Shown here: positions 28,441 through 37,199 of the stretch, one piece after another
Numbering within the stretch: position 1 is the stretch's first letter
Layout of the letters: each line of letters opens with the position of its first letter
Assembly: GCF_041262525.1 (NCBI RefSeq)
Contig: NZ_JBGCCK010000012.1
Location: 173,928 to 237,927 of the forward strand
Direction: 5' to 3'
DNA length: 64,000 nt
From: Streptacidiphilus sp041262525
GTDB lineage: Bacteria > Actinomycetota > Actinomycetes > Streptomycetales > Streptomycetaceae
Position numbers and translations under genes: made by a program
The notes under the pieces: generated by a model
Database searches by the model: none
Seen by the model: the letters and a program-made list of their open reading frames with translations, nothing else
What the model was told of the DNA's origin: nothing

Positions 28441-30465
28441 GTGACTCAGCTCTCGCCGAACCCCTTCCTGCAGCCCAGCACGCTTCCTTACGAGCTGCCG
28501 CCCTTCGCGGCGATCGAGGAGGCCCACTACCTGCCCGCTTTCGAGGCGGGCATGGCCGAGCAGCTCGCCGAGGTCGCCGCGATCACGGCCGACCCGGCTC
28601 CTGCCGACTTCGAGAACACGCTCGTCGCGCTGGAGTGCAGTGGTGCGCTGCTGCGTCGTGTGTCTCTGGTGTTCTTCAACAAGACCTCCTCCGACTCCAG
28701 CGCGGCGCTGCGCGAGCTGGATGCCGAGATCAGCCCGCGCCTCGCCGCGCACACCGACGCGATCCAGCTCGACCCGGCCCTCTTCGCCAGGATCGACGCC
28801 GTCCACGCACGCGCGGGTGAGCTCGGCCTCGACGCGGAGGCCGTGCGCCTGGTCGACCACCACCGCGCCCGCTTCGTGCGCGGCGGCGCGCAGCTGGACG
28901 AGCCCGGCAAGGCGCGGCTGCGGGAGCTCAACTCCGAGCTCGCCGTCCTCGGTACCAGTTTCGAGCAGAACCTCTTCGCCGACACCCGGGCGGCGGCCCT
29001 CGTGCTGGACTCGGCGGAGCAGCTGGCCGGGCTGCCCGAGGACGAGATCGCCGCGGCGGCGGAGAACGCCAAGGCGCTCGGGCACGACGGCAAGTACGTG
29101 CTCAGTCTGAAGAACTTCTCCAACCAGACCGAGCTGGCCGCCCTCACCGACCCCGGGCTGCGCGCCCGGCTGCTGGAGGCCTCGCTGGCCCGGGGCATCG
29201 ACACGAACGGCCCGCTCGCGGTGAAGATGGCCACGCTGCGGGCGGAGCGGGCCGCGCTGCTGGGCTTCGACTCGCACGCGGCCTGGGAGGTCGCCGACCA
29301 GACCGCGAAGACCACCGAGGCCGTCGAGTCCATGCTGGGCCGCCTGGTCGCCCCGGCGGTCGCGAATGCGGAGCGCGAGGGCGCGGCGCTGGCCGAGTCG
29401 GCGGGTGCGGCGGCGATCGCCGCGTCGGACTGGCAGTTCTACTCGGAGCGGGTCCGCAAGGAGCGCTTCGACATCGACGGCTCGGCGATGCGCCCGTACC
29501 TGGAGCTGGAGTCGGTGCTGAAGCGGGGCGTGTTCCACGCCGCCGAGCTGGTTTACGGGATCACCTTCACCGAGCGGGCGGACCTGGTGGCCTACCACCC
29601 GGACGCGCGCGTCTTCGAGGTCAACGAGGGCGACGGCAGCCCGATCGGGCTCTTCGTCGGGGACTTCTTCGCCCGCGAGTCCAAGCGCGGAGGCGCGTGG
29701 ATGAACGAGCTGGTCCAGCAGTCGCGGTTGCTCGGGCACCGCCCGGTGGTGGTCAACAACCTGAACGTCGCGAAGCCGCCGGCGGGCGAGCCGGCCCTGA
29801 TGACCTGGGACGAGGTGAACACGCTCTTCCACGAGTTCGGTCACGCGCTGCACGGCCTCTTCTCGGACGTACGGTACCCCTCGCTCGCGGGCACGGAGGT
29901 GCCGCGCGACTTCGTCGAGTACCCCTCCCAGGTCAACGAGATGTGGGCGGACTGGCCGGAGGTGCTGGCCAACTACGCCCGCCACGTCGAGACGGGCGAG
30001 CCGATGCCGCTCGAACTGGTCGCGCGGATGCGCGAGGCGCAGAACTTCGGCGAGGGCTTCCGCACGGTCGAGTATCTGGCCGCCGCGCTGCTGGACTGGG
30101 CCTGGCACACCACGCCGCACGGCGAGGGCGCGGGCGACGCGGAGGCGTTCGAGGCGGCGGCGCTGGCCCGGTTCGGGCTGGCGGTCGACGCGATCCCGCC
30201 GCGCTACCGGACGGGCTACTTCGCGCACGTCTTCGCCGGCGGCTATGCGGCGGGGTACTACGGCTACATCTGGTCCGAGGTGCTGGACGCGGACACTGTG
30301 GAGTGGTTCAAGGAGGGCAAGTCGATCCGCGAGAGCGGTGAGATCTTCCGCCGCGAGCTGTTGAGCCGGGGCGGCAGCGTGGACCCCATGGGCGCGTTCG
30401 CCGCGTTCCGCGGCCGTGCCCCGGAGATTCAGCCCCTTCTGGCCCGCCGCGGACTTCAGGGCTAG
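28441..30465 (+). CDS. M3-family zinc metallopeptidase (oligopeptidase/Dcp type)
   Basis: 674 residues, the usual length for cytosolic M3A oligopeptidases. The zinc motif HEFGHALHGLF lies near residues 463-473, with the third ligand Glu about 28 residues later. The C-terminal YFAHVFAGGYAAGYYGYIWSE is also typical. It cleaves short peptides inside the cell. The GTG at 28441 is chosen because a -10-like TAGTGT (28427-28432) would make the transcript leaderless; another GTG is 12 bases upstream. Divergent from xdh. Confidence 0.92.
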   Translation: MTQLSPNPFLQPSTLPYELPPFAAIEEAHYLPAFEAGMAEQLAEVAAITADPAPADFENTLVALECSGALLRRVSLVFFNKTSSDSSAALRELDAEISPRLAAHTDAIQLDPALFARIDAVHARAGELGLDAEAVRLVDHHRARFVRGGAQLDEPGKARLRELNSELAVLGTSFEQNLFADTRAAALVLDSAEQLAGLPEDEIAAAAENAKALGHDGKYVLSLKNFSNQTELAALTDPGLRARLLEASLARGIDTNGPLAVKMATLRAERAALLGFDSHAAWEVADQTAKTTEAVESMLGRLVAPAVANAEREGAALAESAGAAAIAASDWQFYSERVRKERFDIDGSAMRPYLELESVLKRGVFHAAELVYGITFTERADLVAYHPDARVFEVNEGDGSPIGLFVGDFFARESKRGGAWMNELVQQSRLLGHRPVVVNNLNVAKPPAGEPALMTWDEVNTLFHEFGHALHGLFSDVRYPSLAGTEVPRDFVEYPSQVNEMWADWPEVLANYARHVETGEPMPLELVARMREAQNFGEGFRTVEYLAAALLDWAWHTTPHGEGAGDAEAFEAAALARFGLAVDAIPPRYRTGYFAHVFAGGYAAGYYGYIWSEVLDADTVEWFKEGKSIRESGEIFRRELLSRGGSVDPMGAFAAFRGRAPEIQPLLARRGLQG

Positions 30466-30476
30466 GCAGATGAGCT

Positions 30477-30606
30477 AGTTGCACTACCTACGGGCGCGGG
30501 GAACTGCGTGAGCAACCACCCTGTGCGGATGGCCCTGCTCGTTCGGTGGCCCCGCGCCCTGGGTGGTTTGTCGCGCAGTTCCCCGCGCCCCTGGGGTAGT
30601 GCAACT
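30477..30606. repeat. 130-bp streptomycete intergenic palindrome (copy 3)
   Basis: Outer arms AGTTGCACTACC (30477-30488) and GGTAGTGCAACT (30595-30606) are perfect complements. Inside are GGGCGCGGGGAACTGCG and its complement. The centre is asymmetric: the TGCGGATGG arm is present but its CCATCCGCA partner is not. It starts 12 bases after the peptidase stop and probably ends that transcript. Confidence 0.85.
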
Positions 30607-30648
30607 GGCTGTCTCGGCGGAGACGTCGATTCGACGCGCGTCACGCTC

Positions 30649-30707
30649 CGTCGGGTACCGTGCAGCGGAAAACATCCCGTTTGCCGACTTTCCGGAGGTA
30701 CCCGACG
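30649..30707. promoter_or_regulatory. 11-bp inverted repeat spanning the pucR leader and Shine-Dalgarno
   Basis: CGTCGGGTACC (30649-30659) and GGTACCCGACG (30697-30707) are perfect complements 37 bases apart. The second arm overlaps the GGAGG (30694-30698) and the first base of the GTG start. As RNA it could hide the ribosome site; as DNA it could be a pair of operator half sites for autoregulation. Confidence 0.5.
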
Positions 30708-32284
30708 TGCGGATCGGCGCGCTGCTCGCTCCCACCGCACCGCCCCTGCGGCTCCTCGCCGGACGTGGCGAGCTGGACCGCGTGGTCACCGGCGTGATGA
30801 CGACGGACCTGCGCGATCCGAGCCGGTACCTCCACGGGGGTGAGCTCGTGCTCACCGGCATGCTCTGGCGGTACGAGCCGGAGGACTCCGAGCGGTTCGT
30901 CCGCTTCCTCGCCGCCGGCGGCGCCGCAGGGCTCGCCGCCGGGGAGGCCGAGGTCGGGCCGGTGCCGCAGGATCTCGTCGACGCCTGCGAACGGCACCGC
31001 CTGCCGCTCTTCGCCGTCGGTGAGGACGTCGCGTTCGGGTCCGTCACCGAGTACGTCGTCCGACAGGTCTCCGCAGACCGCGCCGCCGACCTCTCCGCGC
31101 TCGTCGACCGCCACCGCATGCTCGTCTCCGCCGCGGGCGGCGCCGGGCTGGACGCCGTGCTGGAACTGCTCGGCGGGGACGTCGACCTCGACTGCTGGGT
31201 GCTCACGCCCACCGGCCGCGTCGTCGCCGGGCCCGCCGCCCGGCTCGACCCTGGCGAGCGCGAGGCGCTCGCCCGCGCGCACCTCGACGCCCAGCGCAGA
31301 CGCAGCACGCCGTCCAGCCGGGCGCGCGTCGGGGACCGCCAGTTTTCGCTGCTGCCGGTCGCGGGCGGCGCCGCGCTCGCGCAGTGGATCCTCGCCATCG
31401 AGGGCGACGTCACCGACTGGACCGCCAAGCGGCAGCAGCTCGCCGAGAACCTCGCCCGCCTGGTCTCCGCGGAGCGCCTGCGCCGCGACGAGAGTCGGAC
31501 ACTGCGGGCCCGCCTCGCCGACGAGATGATCGCGCTGCTCCAGCGCGACGCCGCGCCCGACGAGCTGCTGCGCGCGCTCGAAGCCGCACACGCGATGACG
31601 CTCACCGACGGCACGCTGACCGACCATCCGCTCCCGACCAGCTGGGTCGTCGTCTCGGTCGAGAGCCACGGACTGGCCGAGGGCAACGCCCGCGAGGCCG
31701 TGGTGGAGGCGGTGACCGGCCTGGACGACCGCGCGCTGGTCGGCGGCGGCGGGCTCGGCGCGGTCGTGCTGCTGCCGGAACCCGTCGAGGGCCGTACCGC
31801 CGCCGACGTGCTCGTCGATCTCTTCGCGCCGCTCGACGCGGGCCTCGGTCCCGAGGGCCGGCTGACGATCGGCGTCAGCGCGCCCGCCGTCGGTGTCGGC
31901 GGACTGCGCGGCGCGCTGGAGGAGGCCCGGCACGCACGCAGGATCGCCGCGGCGCGCGTGGGCCGCATCTGCGTCGCCGGGCCGGAGGAGCTGGCGTCGC
32001 ACGTGCTGCTGCTGGCGGCCGTGCCGGACGAGGTCCGCCGCGCGTTCCGCTCGCGGCTGCTGGACCGCGTCATCGGCTACGACCTCGAGCACCAGGCGGA
32101 TCTGGTCCGCACGCTGGAGGCGTTCCTGCGCTACGACGGCTCCTGGACCCGCTGCGCCGCGGCGCTCCACGTGCACGTCAACACCTTGCGCTACCGGATC
32201 GGCCGGATCGAGGAGCTGACCGGCCGTGACCTGTCCAAGCTCGAGGACCGGGTGGACTTCTTCCTCGCGCTGGAACTGAGCTGA
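30707..32284 (+). CDS. pucR: PucR-family transcriptional regulator
   Basis: 525 residues. The N-terminal purine-catabolism domain has RVVTGVMTTDLRDPSRYLHGGELVLTGM, in two stretches, near residues 25-52. The C-terminal HTH of the PucR/CdaR type is SWTRCAAALHVHVNTLRYRI, then GRIEELTG. PucR-family proteins sense purine-pathway metabolites and activate or repress ure/puc genes. GTG at 30707 follows GGAGG by eight bases. Close to xdh, so the likely regulator of purine oxidation. Confidence 0.9.
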   Translation: MRIGALLAPTAPPLRLLAGRGELDRVVTGVMTTDLRDPSRYLHGGELVLTGMLWRYEPEDSERFVRFLAAGGAAGLAAGEAEVGPVPQDLVDACERHRLPLFAVGEDVAFGSVTEYVVRQVSADRAADLSALVDRHRMLVSAAGGAGLDAVLELLGGDVDLDCWVLTPTGRVVAGPAARLDPGEREALARAHLDAQRRRSTPSSRARVGDRQFSLLPVAGGAALAQWILAIEGDVTDWTAKRQQLAENLARLVSAERLRRDESRTLRARLADEMIALLQRDAAPDELLRALEAAHAMTLTDGTLTDHPLPTSWVVVSVESHGLAEGNAREAVVEAVTGLDDRALVGGGGLGAVVLLPEPVEGRTAADVLVDLFAPLDAGLGPEGRLTIGVSAPAVGVGGLRGALEEARHARRIAAARVGRICVAGPEELASHVLLLAAVPDEVRRAFRSRLLDRVIGYDLEHQADLVRTLEAFLRYDGSWTRCAAALHVHVNTLRYRIGRIEELTGRDLSKLEDRVDFFLALELS

Positions 32285-32373
32285 ACCCTGAGCTGAATCT
32301 CGACCTGACGGGCCGCCACCCACCTGGGTGAACGGGTGCGGCACCGCGCCCGGCGCGCCCGCAGACTGGGACC

Positions 32374-32952
32374 ATGCCACTCCGTACGCTGCTCGCGGTG
32401 CTGCTCCTGTTCGGCGCCGCCGCCTGCAGCGCGACCGGCGGTCTGCGCGCCGAGCAGCGCGCCGCCGCCGACGCGTCGGGGGCGGGCGGGACAGCGGTCA
32501 CCACGCCGCGCTGGACCTTCGCGATGGTCACCCACGCGGGGATGCGCGAGACGGCGCGTGAGGAGCCGGCCCGGATGGGTATCGAGCCGGCCGGCGTGGA
32601 CCAGCCCATCGGCACGCTCTCGGGTGGCCAGCGGCAGTGTGTCGCCATCGCGCGGGCGGTGCACTTCGGCGCGCGGGTGCTGGTCCTGGACGAGCCGACG
32701 GCGGCGCTCGGCGTCAAGCAGTCCGGGGTGGTGCTCACGTACGTCGTCGCCGCGCGTGACGCAGGGCTGGGCGTCGTGCTGATCACGCACAACCCGCACC
32801 ACGCGTATCTCGTCGGGAATCGCTTTCTGCTGCTCAAGCGGGGCAGGATGGCGGGCGGCGAGGAGCTGGCCGAGCTCCGTCACGAGCTGGACCGCCCGGC
32901 GACGCGTGGCAACAACGACGGGACCGGCACGACAGGAATGGACGTCAGTTGA
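32374..32952 (+). pseudogene. chimeric remnant: sugar-binding lipoprotein leader fused in frame to a sugar ABC ATPase C-terminal half
   Basis: 192 codons, open throughout. Residues 1-58 (MPLRTLLAVLLLFGAAACSA...TPRWTFAMVTHAG) are the lipoprotein signal and mature start of a sugar-binding protein; the lipobox is AAAC. From about residue 68 (ARMGIEPAGVDQPIGTLSGG) to 170 it is the C-terminal half of a ribose-type ABC ATPase: signature LSGGQRQ, Walker B VLVLDEPTA, and the H-loop VLITHNPHHAYLV. Walker A is absent, so the protein cannot work as an ATPase. In related loci these parts belong to separate genes around a permease. The stop overlaps the next gene's TTG start. Confidence 0.8.
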
Positions 32953-34049
32953 GCAACGAGTACGCCGAGTACGTCCGCAGGACGGCGCTGCGCCTGCCGA
33001 CCGTCGGTATCGACATCGGCGGCACGAAGATCGCGGCGGGCGTGGTGGACGGCGAGGGCCGCATCCTGGAGCAGATCCGCACGGAGACGCCGGACCGCAG
33101 CAAGAGCCCGAAGGTCGTCGAGGACGTCATCACCGAGCTGGTGCTCGCGCTCGCCGACCGCCACGACGTGCACGCGGTGGGCATCGGCGCGGCCGGTTTC
33201 GTGGACGCCCAGCGCGCCCGCGTGCTCTTCGCGCCGCACCTGAGCTGGCGCAACGAGCCGCTGCAGGAGGCTCTGAGCGACCGGCTGCGGCTGCCGGTCG
33301 TCGTCGAGAACGACGCCAACGCGGCGGCCTGGGCGGAATGGCGCTTCGGCGCGGGCGCGGGGGAGGAGCACCTGGTGATGGTGAACCTCGGCACCGGCAT
33401 CGGCGGCGCGATCGTGCGGGGTGGGCGACTGGAGCGGGGCCGGTACGGGATGGCGGGGGAGTTCGGCCACATGACGGTCGTTCCGGGCGGACACCGCTGC
33501 CCGTGCGGCAACCGGGGCTGCTGGGAGCAGTACTCGTCGGGGAACGCGCTGGTGCGAGAGGCACGGGAGCTCGCGGCGGCCGAATCGCCGGTCGCCCAGC
33601 CGCTGTTGGACCGCGTGGACGGTGATGTCTCCGCGATCACGGGCCCGTTGGTGACGGAGGCCGCCCAGGACGGCGACCCCTGCGCGATCGAACTCCTCCA
33701 GGAGATCGGCCAGTGGCTCGGCCACGGCCTGGCCAACCTCGCCGCCGCGCTGGACCCTGGCCGCTTCGTCATCGGCGGCGGGGTATCCGCGGCAGGCGAA
33801 CTCCTGCTCGGCCCCGCCCGCGAGGCCTACCGCCGCAACCTCACTGGCCGCGGCTTCCGCCCGGAGGCCGTCGTCGTCGGCGCCCGCCTCGGCAACACCG
33901 CCGGCCTCATCGGCGCCGCGGACCTGGCCCGCGGCCGCGCCCGACGCTTCCGCACGGTAAAGCGCAGCCGCGTCGAACGCGTCCAGCGCACCGAACGGAC
34001 GGGGGTCGGCCGCCGCCGCGTCCAATGGTGGACCCCGATCGAACGCTGA
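32949..34049 (+). CDS. ROK-family sugar kinase (glucokinase-like)
   Basis: 366 residues. The N-terminal phosphate-binding segment is GIDIGGTKIAAGVVDG (~20-35), and the ROK zinc motif is GHRCPCGNRGCWEQYSSG (~180-197). The catalytic Asp is in the VENDANAAAWAEW segment. It phosphorylates glucose or a related hexose using ATP. No HTH is present, so it is a kinase rather than a repressor. The TTG start (32949-32951) shares bases with the chimera stop (TTGA), so its translation depends on the upstream reading frame. Confidence 0.9.
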   Translation: MSNEYAEYVRRTALRLPTVGIDIGGTKIAAGVVDGEGRILEQIRTETPDRSKSPKVVEDVITELVLALADRHDVHAVGIGAAGFVDAQRARVLFAPHLSWRNEPLQEALSDRLRLPVVVENDANAAAWAEWRFGAGAGEEHLVMVNLGTGIGGAIVRGGRLERGRYGMAGEFGHMTVVPGGHRCPCGNRGCWEQYSSGNALVREARELAAAESPVAQPLLDRVDGDVSAITGPLVTEAAQDGDPCAIELLQEIGQWLGHGLANLAAALDPGRFVIGGGVSAAGELLLGPAREAYRRNLTGRGFRPEAVVVGARLGNTAGLIGAADLARGRARRFRTVKRSRVERVQRTERTGVGRRRVQWWTPIER

Positions 34050-34197
34050 ACTGCGGCTCTGAGCTGTCGCCCGGCTGTGCGGGGGCTTTGGAAGCGGCGG
34101 TATGACCGCAAGAAGACGCCGACTGATCGGACCGATGACCTGCGAGAAGGAGCTGTCATACTCGCCCGGAACGTCCACCAAAGGGAGCCCGCACCGT

Positions 34198-34503
34198 ATG
34201 AGCATGAACACGATGGAGTGGGCTCTGGTCTGGCTCTACGTCGCGCTGATGGGGATCGCCGGCTGGCTCGCCTGTCGGCCGAGCCGATCTGATCGTGTTC
34301 GATCCCGGCGAGTCGCCGCCTTCATGGGCCTGTTCTGCCTCGCGTTCCTCCTCGACAACATGCCGCGTTTGCTGCACCGGTCGCCCGCCGTCGTGCTGAC
34401 GCTCGCCACGGTCGCGTTCGTGCCGATAACTGTGCTCCTCGTCATGGCCTTCCGGCTGTGGATCCACCACAACAGGACCCGCCGCGCCCCCGGCCGGCAC
34501 TGA
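34198..34503 (+). CDS. small membrane protein, three TM helices
   Basis: 101 residues from an ATG preceded by GGGAG; the longer ORF is less likely. Hydrophobic segments are ~9-25 (ALVWLYVALMGIAGWLA), ~40-53 (AAFMGLFCLAFLLD) and ~64-87 (AVVLTLATVAFVPITVLLVMAF), with basic loops and an Arg-rich tail. I do not recognise the family. It lies between the ROK kinase and the ammonium transporter and may be independent. Confidence 0.6.
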   Translation: MSMNTMEWALVWLYVALMGIAGWLACRPSRSDRVRSRRVAAFMGLFCLAFLLDNMPRLLHRSPAVVLTLATVAFVPITVLLVMAFRLWIHHNRTRRAPGRH

Positions 34504-34661
34504 GGAGTCGGGCCCTGGTAGCCAACCCGTCTACCAGGGCGGATGAGTTTTTTCCGTGCCGAAATGCTGACGAAACGTCAGGGCAACGCCACAGGCTCAC
34601 CTTCCGGTTGGATGCGCGCGGACTGCCGCGTGCAGTCGATCCCGATGGGAGGCACCTCGAC

Positions 34662-36083
34662 GTGATTCCCTATCCCAGTTGGCTCAGTCCGGGCGACAAC
34701 ACGTGGCAGTTGGTGGCCGCCACGCTCGTCGGTCTGATGAGCATCCCCGGTATTGCGATCCTTTACGCGGGGCTGGTGCAGCGCAAGTGGGCTGTGAACA
34801 CCATGCTCATGGCGTTCAGCGCGTTCTCCATCGTGCTGGTGGCCTGGGTGCTCTACGAGTTCAAGATGAGTTTCGGTGAGCCACTCCATCTCGGCCCCGG
34901 CATTCTGCACTCCGCCGTCGGAAAGCCGGGACCGATCACCGGCGCCGGATCGGAGATCGGAAAGGCGAACATCCCACTCGTCAGCGGGACCGGTGCCATG
35001 CCGGACTTCAAGTTCCCGCAGTCGACGCTCGCCTATTTCCAGTTCGCCTTCGCCGCGATCACGCCGCTGCTCTTCCTCGGCAGTGTGATCGGGCGGATCA
35101 ACTTCAAGGCATGGCTGCTCTTCGTGCCGCTCTGGTCCGGCATCGTCTATTCGGTCAACGCCTTTCTGCTCTGGGGCGGCGGCTGGTGGGCGCAGGCCGG
35201 AGCGTTGGACTACTCCGGCGGTTACGTCATCCACCTCGCCGCCGGCACCTCCGGGTTCGTCGCTGCGGCCGTGATCGGGCCGAGGCTGGCGAGGGACCGG
35301 GCTAAGGCGGTGCCGAACAATCTGCCGATGGTGGCGTGCGGCGCGGGGATCCTCTGGCTCGGGTGGAACGGGTTCAACGGCGGGGACATGTACTTCGGCG
35401 GGCAGAACGCCGCCGCCGCTGTGCTGAACACCAACCTGGCCACCGCCGTCGCGCTGCTCACCTGGCTGCTGCTGGACATGTCCTTCGGCCCGCAGCGCAA
35501 GCCCACCTTCCTGGGCTCGGTGAACGGCATGATCGTCGGTCTGGTCGCGATCACCCCGGCGGCCGGCTTCGTCACCGGCGTCGGTGCGATCCTGATCGGT
35601 CTCATCGCCTCGGCGATCGTCTGGCTCTCCTGGAACAAGCTCAGCAAGCTGAAGTTCATGCGCAAGGTCGACGACGCCCTCGGCGTCGTGCACACGCACG
35701 GCGTGGCGGGACTGGTGGGCGGGCTGCTCGTCGGGCTCTTCGCCGATCCGGCGATGGCCGTCTACTACAACAAGGACGGCAGCGTCTCGTCCGTCGCCGG
35801 TCTCTTCAACGGCCATGCCAAGCAGTTGCTGCTGCAGTTGGGCGCGGCCGGGACCATCATCGTCTGGGACGCGCTGATGACCTTCGTGATCCTCAAGGCG
35901 ATCGGGCTCTTCGTCAAACTCCGGGCACCCGACGAGGTGCTGGAGATCGGCGACCTCGCGGTGCACGACGAGGAGGCGTACCCCAGCGAGGAGGGCCTGG
36001 CGGCGATCGGAGCGGTGTCGGTGGCGGCGTCGGCCGCCGCGCCCGCCAAGGAACAGGTGGCCGAGCCGGCAGCCGAGCCCTGA
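34662..36083 (+). CDS. amt: ammonium transporter
   Basis: 473 residues with 11 predicted membrane helices. Amt features are WQLVAATLVGLMSIPGIAILYAG (~10-32), the VHLAAGTSGFVAA segment (~190), WLGWNGFNGGD (~230) and DALGVVHTHGVAGLVGGLL (~345), which carry the twin His of the pore. It conducts NH4+/NH3. The GTG at 34662 follows GGGAGG by nine bases. It is followed 14 bases later by a PII-like gene, a typical amt-glnK arrangement, but no glnD follows. Confidence 0.94.
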   Translation: MIPYPSWLSPGDNTWQLVAATLVGLMSIPGIAILYAGLVQRKWAVNTMLMAFSAFSIVLVAWVLYEFKMSFGEPLHLGPGILHSAVGKPGPITGAGSEIGKANIPLVSGTGAMPDFKFPQSTLAYFQFAFAAITPLLFLGSVIGRINFKAWLLFVPLWSGIVYSVNAFLLWGGGWWAQAGALDYSGGYVIHLAAGTSGFVAAAVIGPRLARDRAKAVPNNLPMVACGAGILWLGWNGFNGGDMYFGGQNAAAAVLNTNLATAVALLTWLLLDMSFGPQRKPTFLGSVNGMIVGLVAITPAAGFVTGVGAILIGLIASAIVWLSWNKLSKLKFMRKVDDALGVVHTHGVAGLVGGLLVGLFADPAMAVYYNKDGSVSSVAGLFNGHAKQLLLQLGAAGTIIVWDALMTFVILKAIGLFVKLRAPDEVLEIGDLAVHDEEAYPSEEGLAAIGAVSVAASAAAPAKEQVAEPAAEP

Positions 36084-36097
36084 GGCGGAGCAGAGCC

Positions 36098-36421
36098 GTG
36101 AAACTGATCAGCGCCGTGCTCCCGGTGGCCGGCTTCGAGCAGGTCCACGAGGCGCTGCGCACTCTGGGGATCCCGGGCGTCACCGTCACCTCGGTGTTCG
36201 CCCGGGGTCTCCGGCGGGCCGGGTACGAGGTCTACCGGGGCGCGCGCCGCAGGGTGGAGCTGCACCCGGCCGTGCGGCTCGACGTGGTGACCGCGGACCG
36301 GGACGCGGCGGACGTGGTGCAGGTGATTGCTGTTGCGGGCGTCGTCGGCAGGGTTTGGGTCACGCCGGTCGAGCAGGTCGTCCGGATTCGGACGCGGGAG
36401 CGGGGTGAGGCCGCCCTGTGA
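36098..36421 (+). CDS. degenerate PII-family protein
   Basis: 107 residues from a GTG 14 bases after amt; typical PII is ~112. PII hallmarks kept are MKLISAVLPVAGFEQVHEAL, TVTSVFARG, VYRGARRRVEL and the C-terminal RIRTRERGEAAL. Lost or altered are Gln39 of GRQKG, the T-loop Tyr51 (now Arg), Lys58 of FLPK (now part of HPAV), and the B-loop TGKIGDGK (shortened to AGVVG). These residues bind ATP and 2-oxoglutarate or accept modification. It may still block Amt, but ligand control must differ. Confidence 0.82.
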   Translation: MKLISAVLPVAGFEQVHEALRTLGIPGVTVTSVFARGLRRAGYEVYRGARRRVELHPAVRLDVVTADRDAADVVQVIAVAGVVGRVWVTPVEQVVRIRTRERGEAAL

Positions 36422-36489
36422 GGGGCTCCGCGCTAGGCTCGCAAGATCGACTGAGTGAACGAGCGAGCGCGCAGTAGAGAAGGAATGCC

Positions 36490-37122
36490 ATGCGACTGAC
36501 CAAGTTCGACCATGCCTGCGTCCGTCTGGAGCGGGACGGGCAGATCCTCGTCCTGGACCCCGGCAGCTACAGCGACCCGACCGCGATGGACGGAGCGGAC
36601 GCCGTACTGATCACCCACGAGCACCAGGACCACTTCGACGAGGCCGCACTCCGCGGCGCCGCCGAGGCCAACCCGGGGCTGCGGATCTGGACCAACGGCG
36701 CGGTCGCCGCCCAGCTCGACGGGCTCGGCGCGGGCCGGGTGCAGGTCGTCGGCGAGGGTGACGCGTTCACCGCCGCCGGTTTTGAGGTGCAGGCGCACGG
36801 CGAATGGCACGCCGTGGTCCACCCGGACTGGCCGGCGGTCCCCAATGTCGGCTTCCTGGTCGACGGGATCTTCCACCCCGGCGACGCGCTGACGGTCCCC
36901 GACCAGCCGGTCGAGACGCTGCTGCTGCCCGTCCACGCGCCGTGGTCCAAGCTGGCCGAGGTGGTCGACTACACCAACGCCGTGAGCGCGAAGCGGGCGT
37001 ACGCGCTGCACGACGCCGGGCTCAGCGAGATCGGCCTCGGCAGCGTCGGCTTCGCGCTGGGCGAGATCGCGCCGAACACCGCCTACACCCGTCTCGCGCC
37101 CGGCGCGGCCGTCAACCTCTGA
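36490..37122 (+). CDS. metallo-beta-lactamase-fold hydrolase (UPF0173-like)
   Basis: 210 residues. The zinc motif THEHQDHFD is near residue 43-51, with further His residues in HGEWHAVVHPDWP (~101-113) and GIFHPGDAL (~124-132). The N-terminal MRLTKFDHACVRLERDGQILVLDPG is typical of actinobacterial YcjY/UPF0173 proteins. The substrate is unknown. The gene stands alone between the PII gene and a bidirectional terminator. Confidence 0.87.
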   Translation: MRLTKFDHACVRLERDGQILVLDPGSYSDPTAMDGADAVLITHEHQDHFDEAALRGAAEANPGLRIWTNGAVAAQLDGLGAGRVQVVGEGDAFTAAGFEVQAHGEWHAVVHPDWPAVPNVGFLVDGIFHPGDALTVPDQPVETLLLPVHAPWSKLAEVVDYTNAVSAKRAYALHDAGLSEIGLGSVGFALGEIAPNTAYTRLAPGAAVNL

Positions 37123-37143
37123 GTACGTCGAAAGCATGTCGAA

Positions 37144-37180
37144 AGGGTCCGTACCCACCCACCCGGGGAGTACGGACCCT
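37144..37180. terminator. bidirectional hairpin between convergent genes
   Basis: AGGGTCCGTAC (37144-37154) and GTACGGACCCT (37170-37180) pair perfectly around a 15-base loop, followed on the plus strand by CTCTCTTGC. It serves the MBL-fold gene on one strand and the PAP2 gene on the other. Confidence 0.85.
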
Positions 37181-37199
37181 CTCTTGCTCAGGACTCTGC

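Noticed and set aside
28252..30228. Minus-strand ORF of 658 aa opposite the M3 peptidase
   Set aside because: Low-complexity Arg/Gly/Val-rich sequence without motifs; the peptidase on the other strand has intact HEFGH.
32317..32330. CACCCA-CC-TGGGTG dyad before the chimeric lipoprotein gene
   Set aside because: Short and GC-rich, and such dyads are expected by chance at this GC content; no promoter match supports it as an operator.
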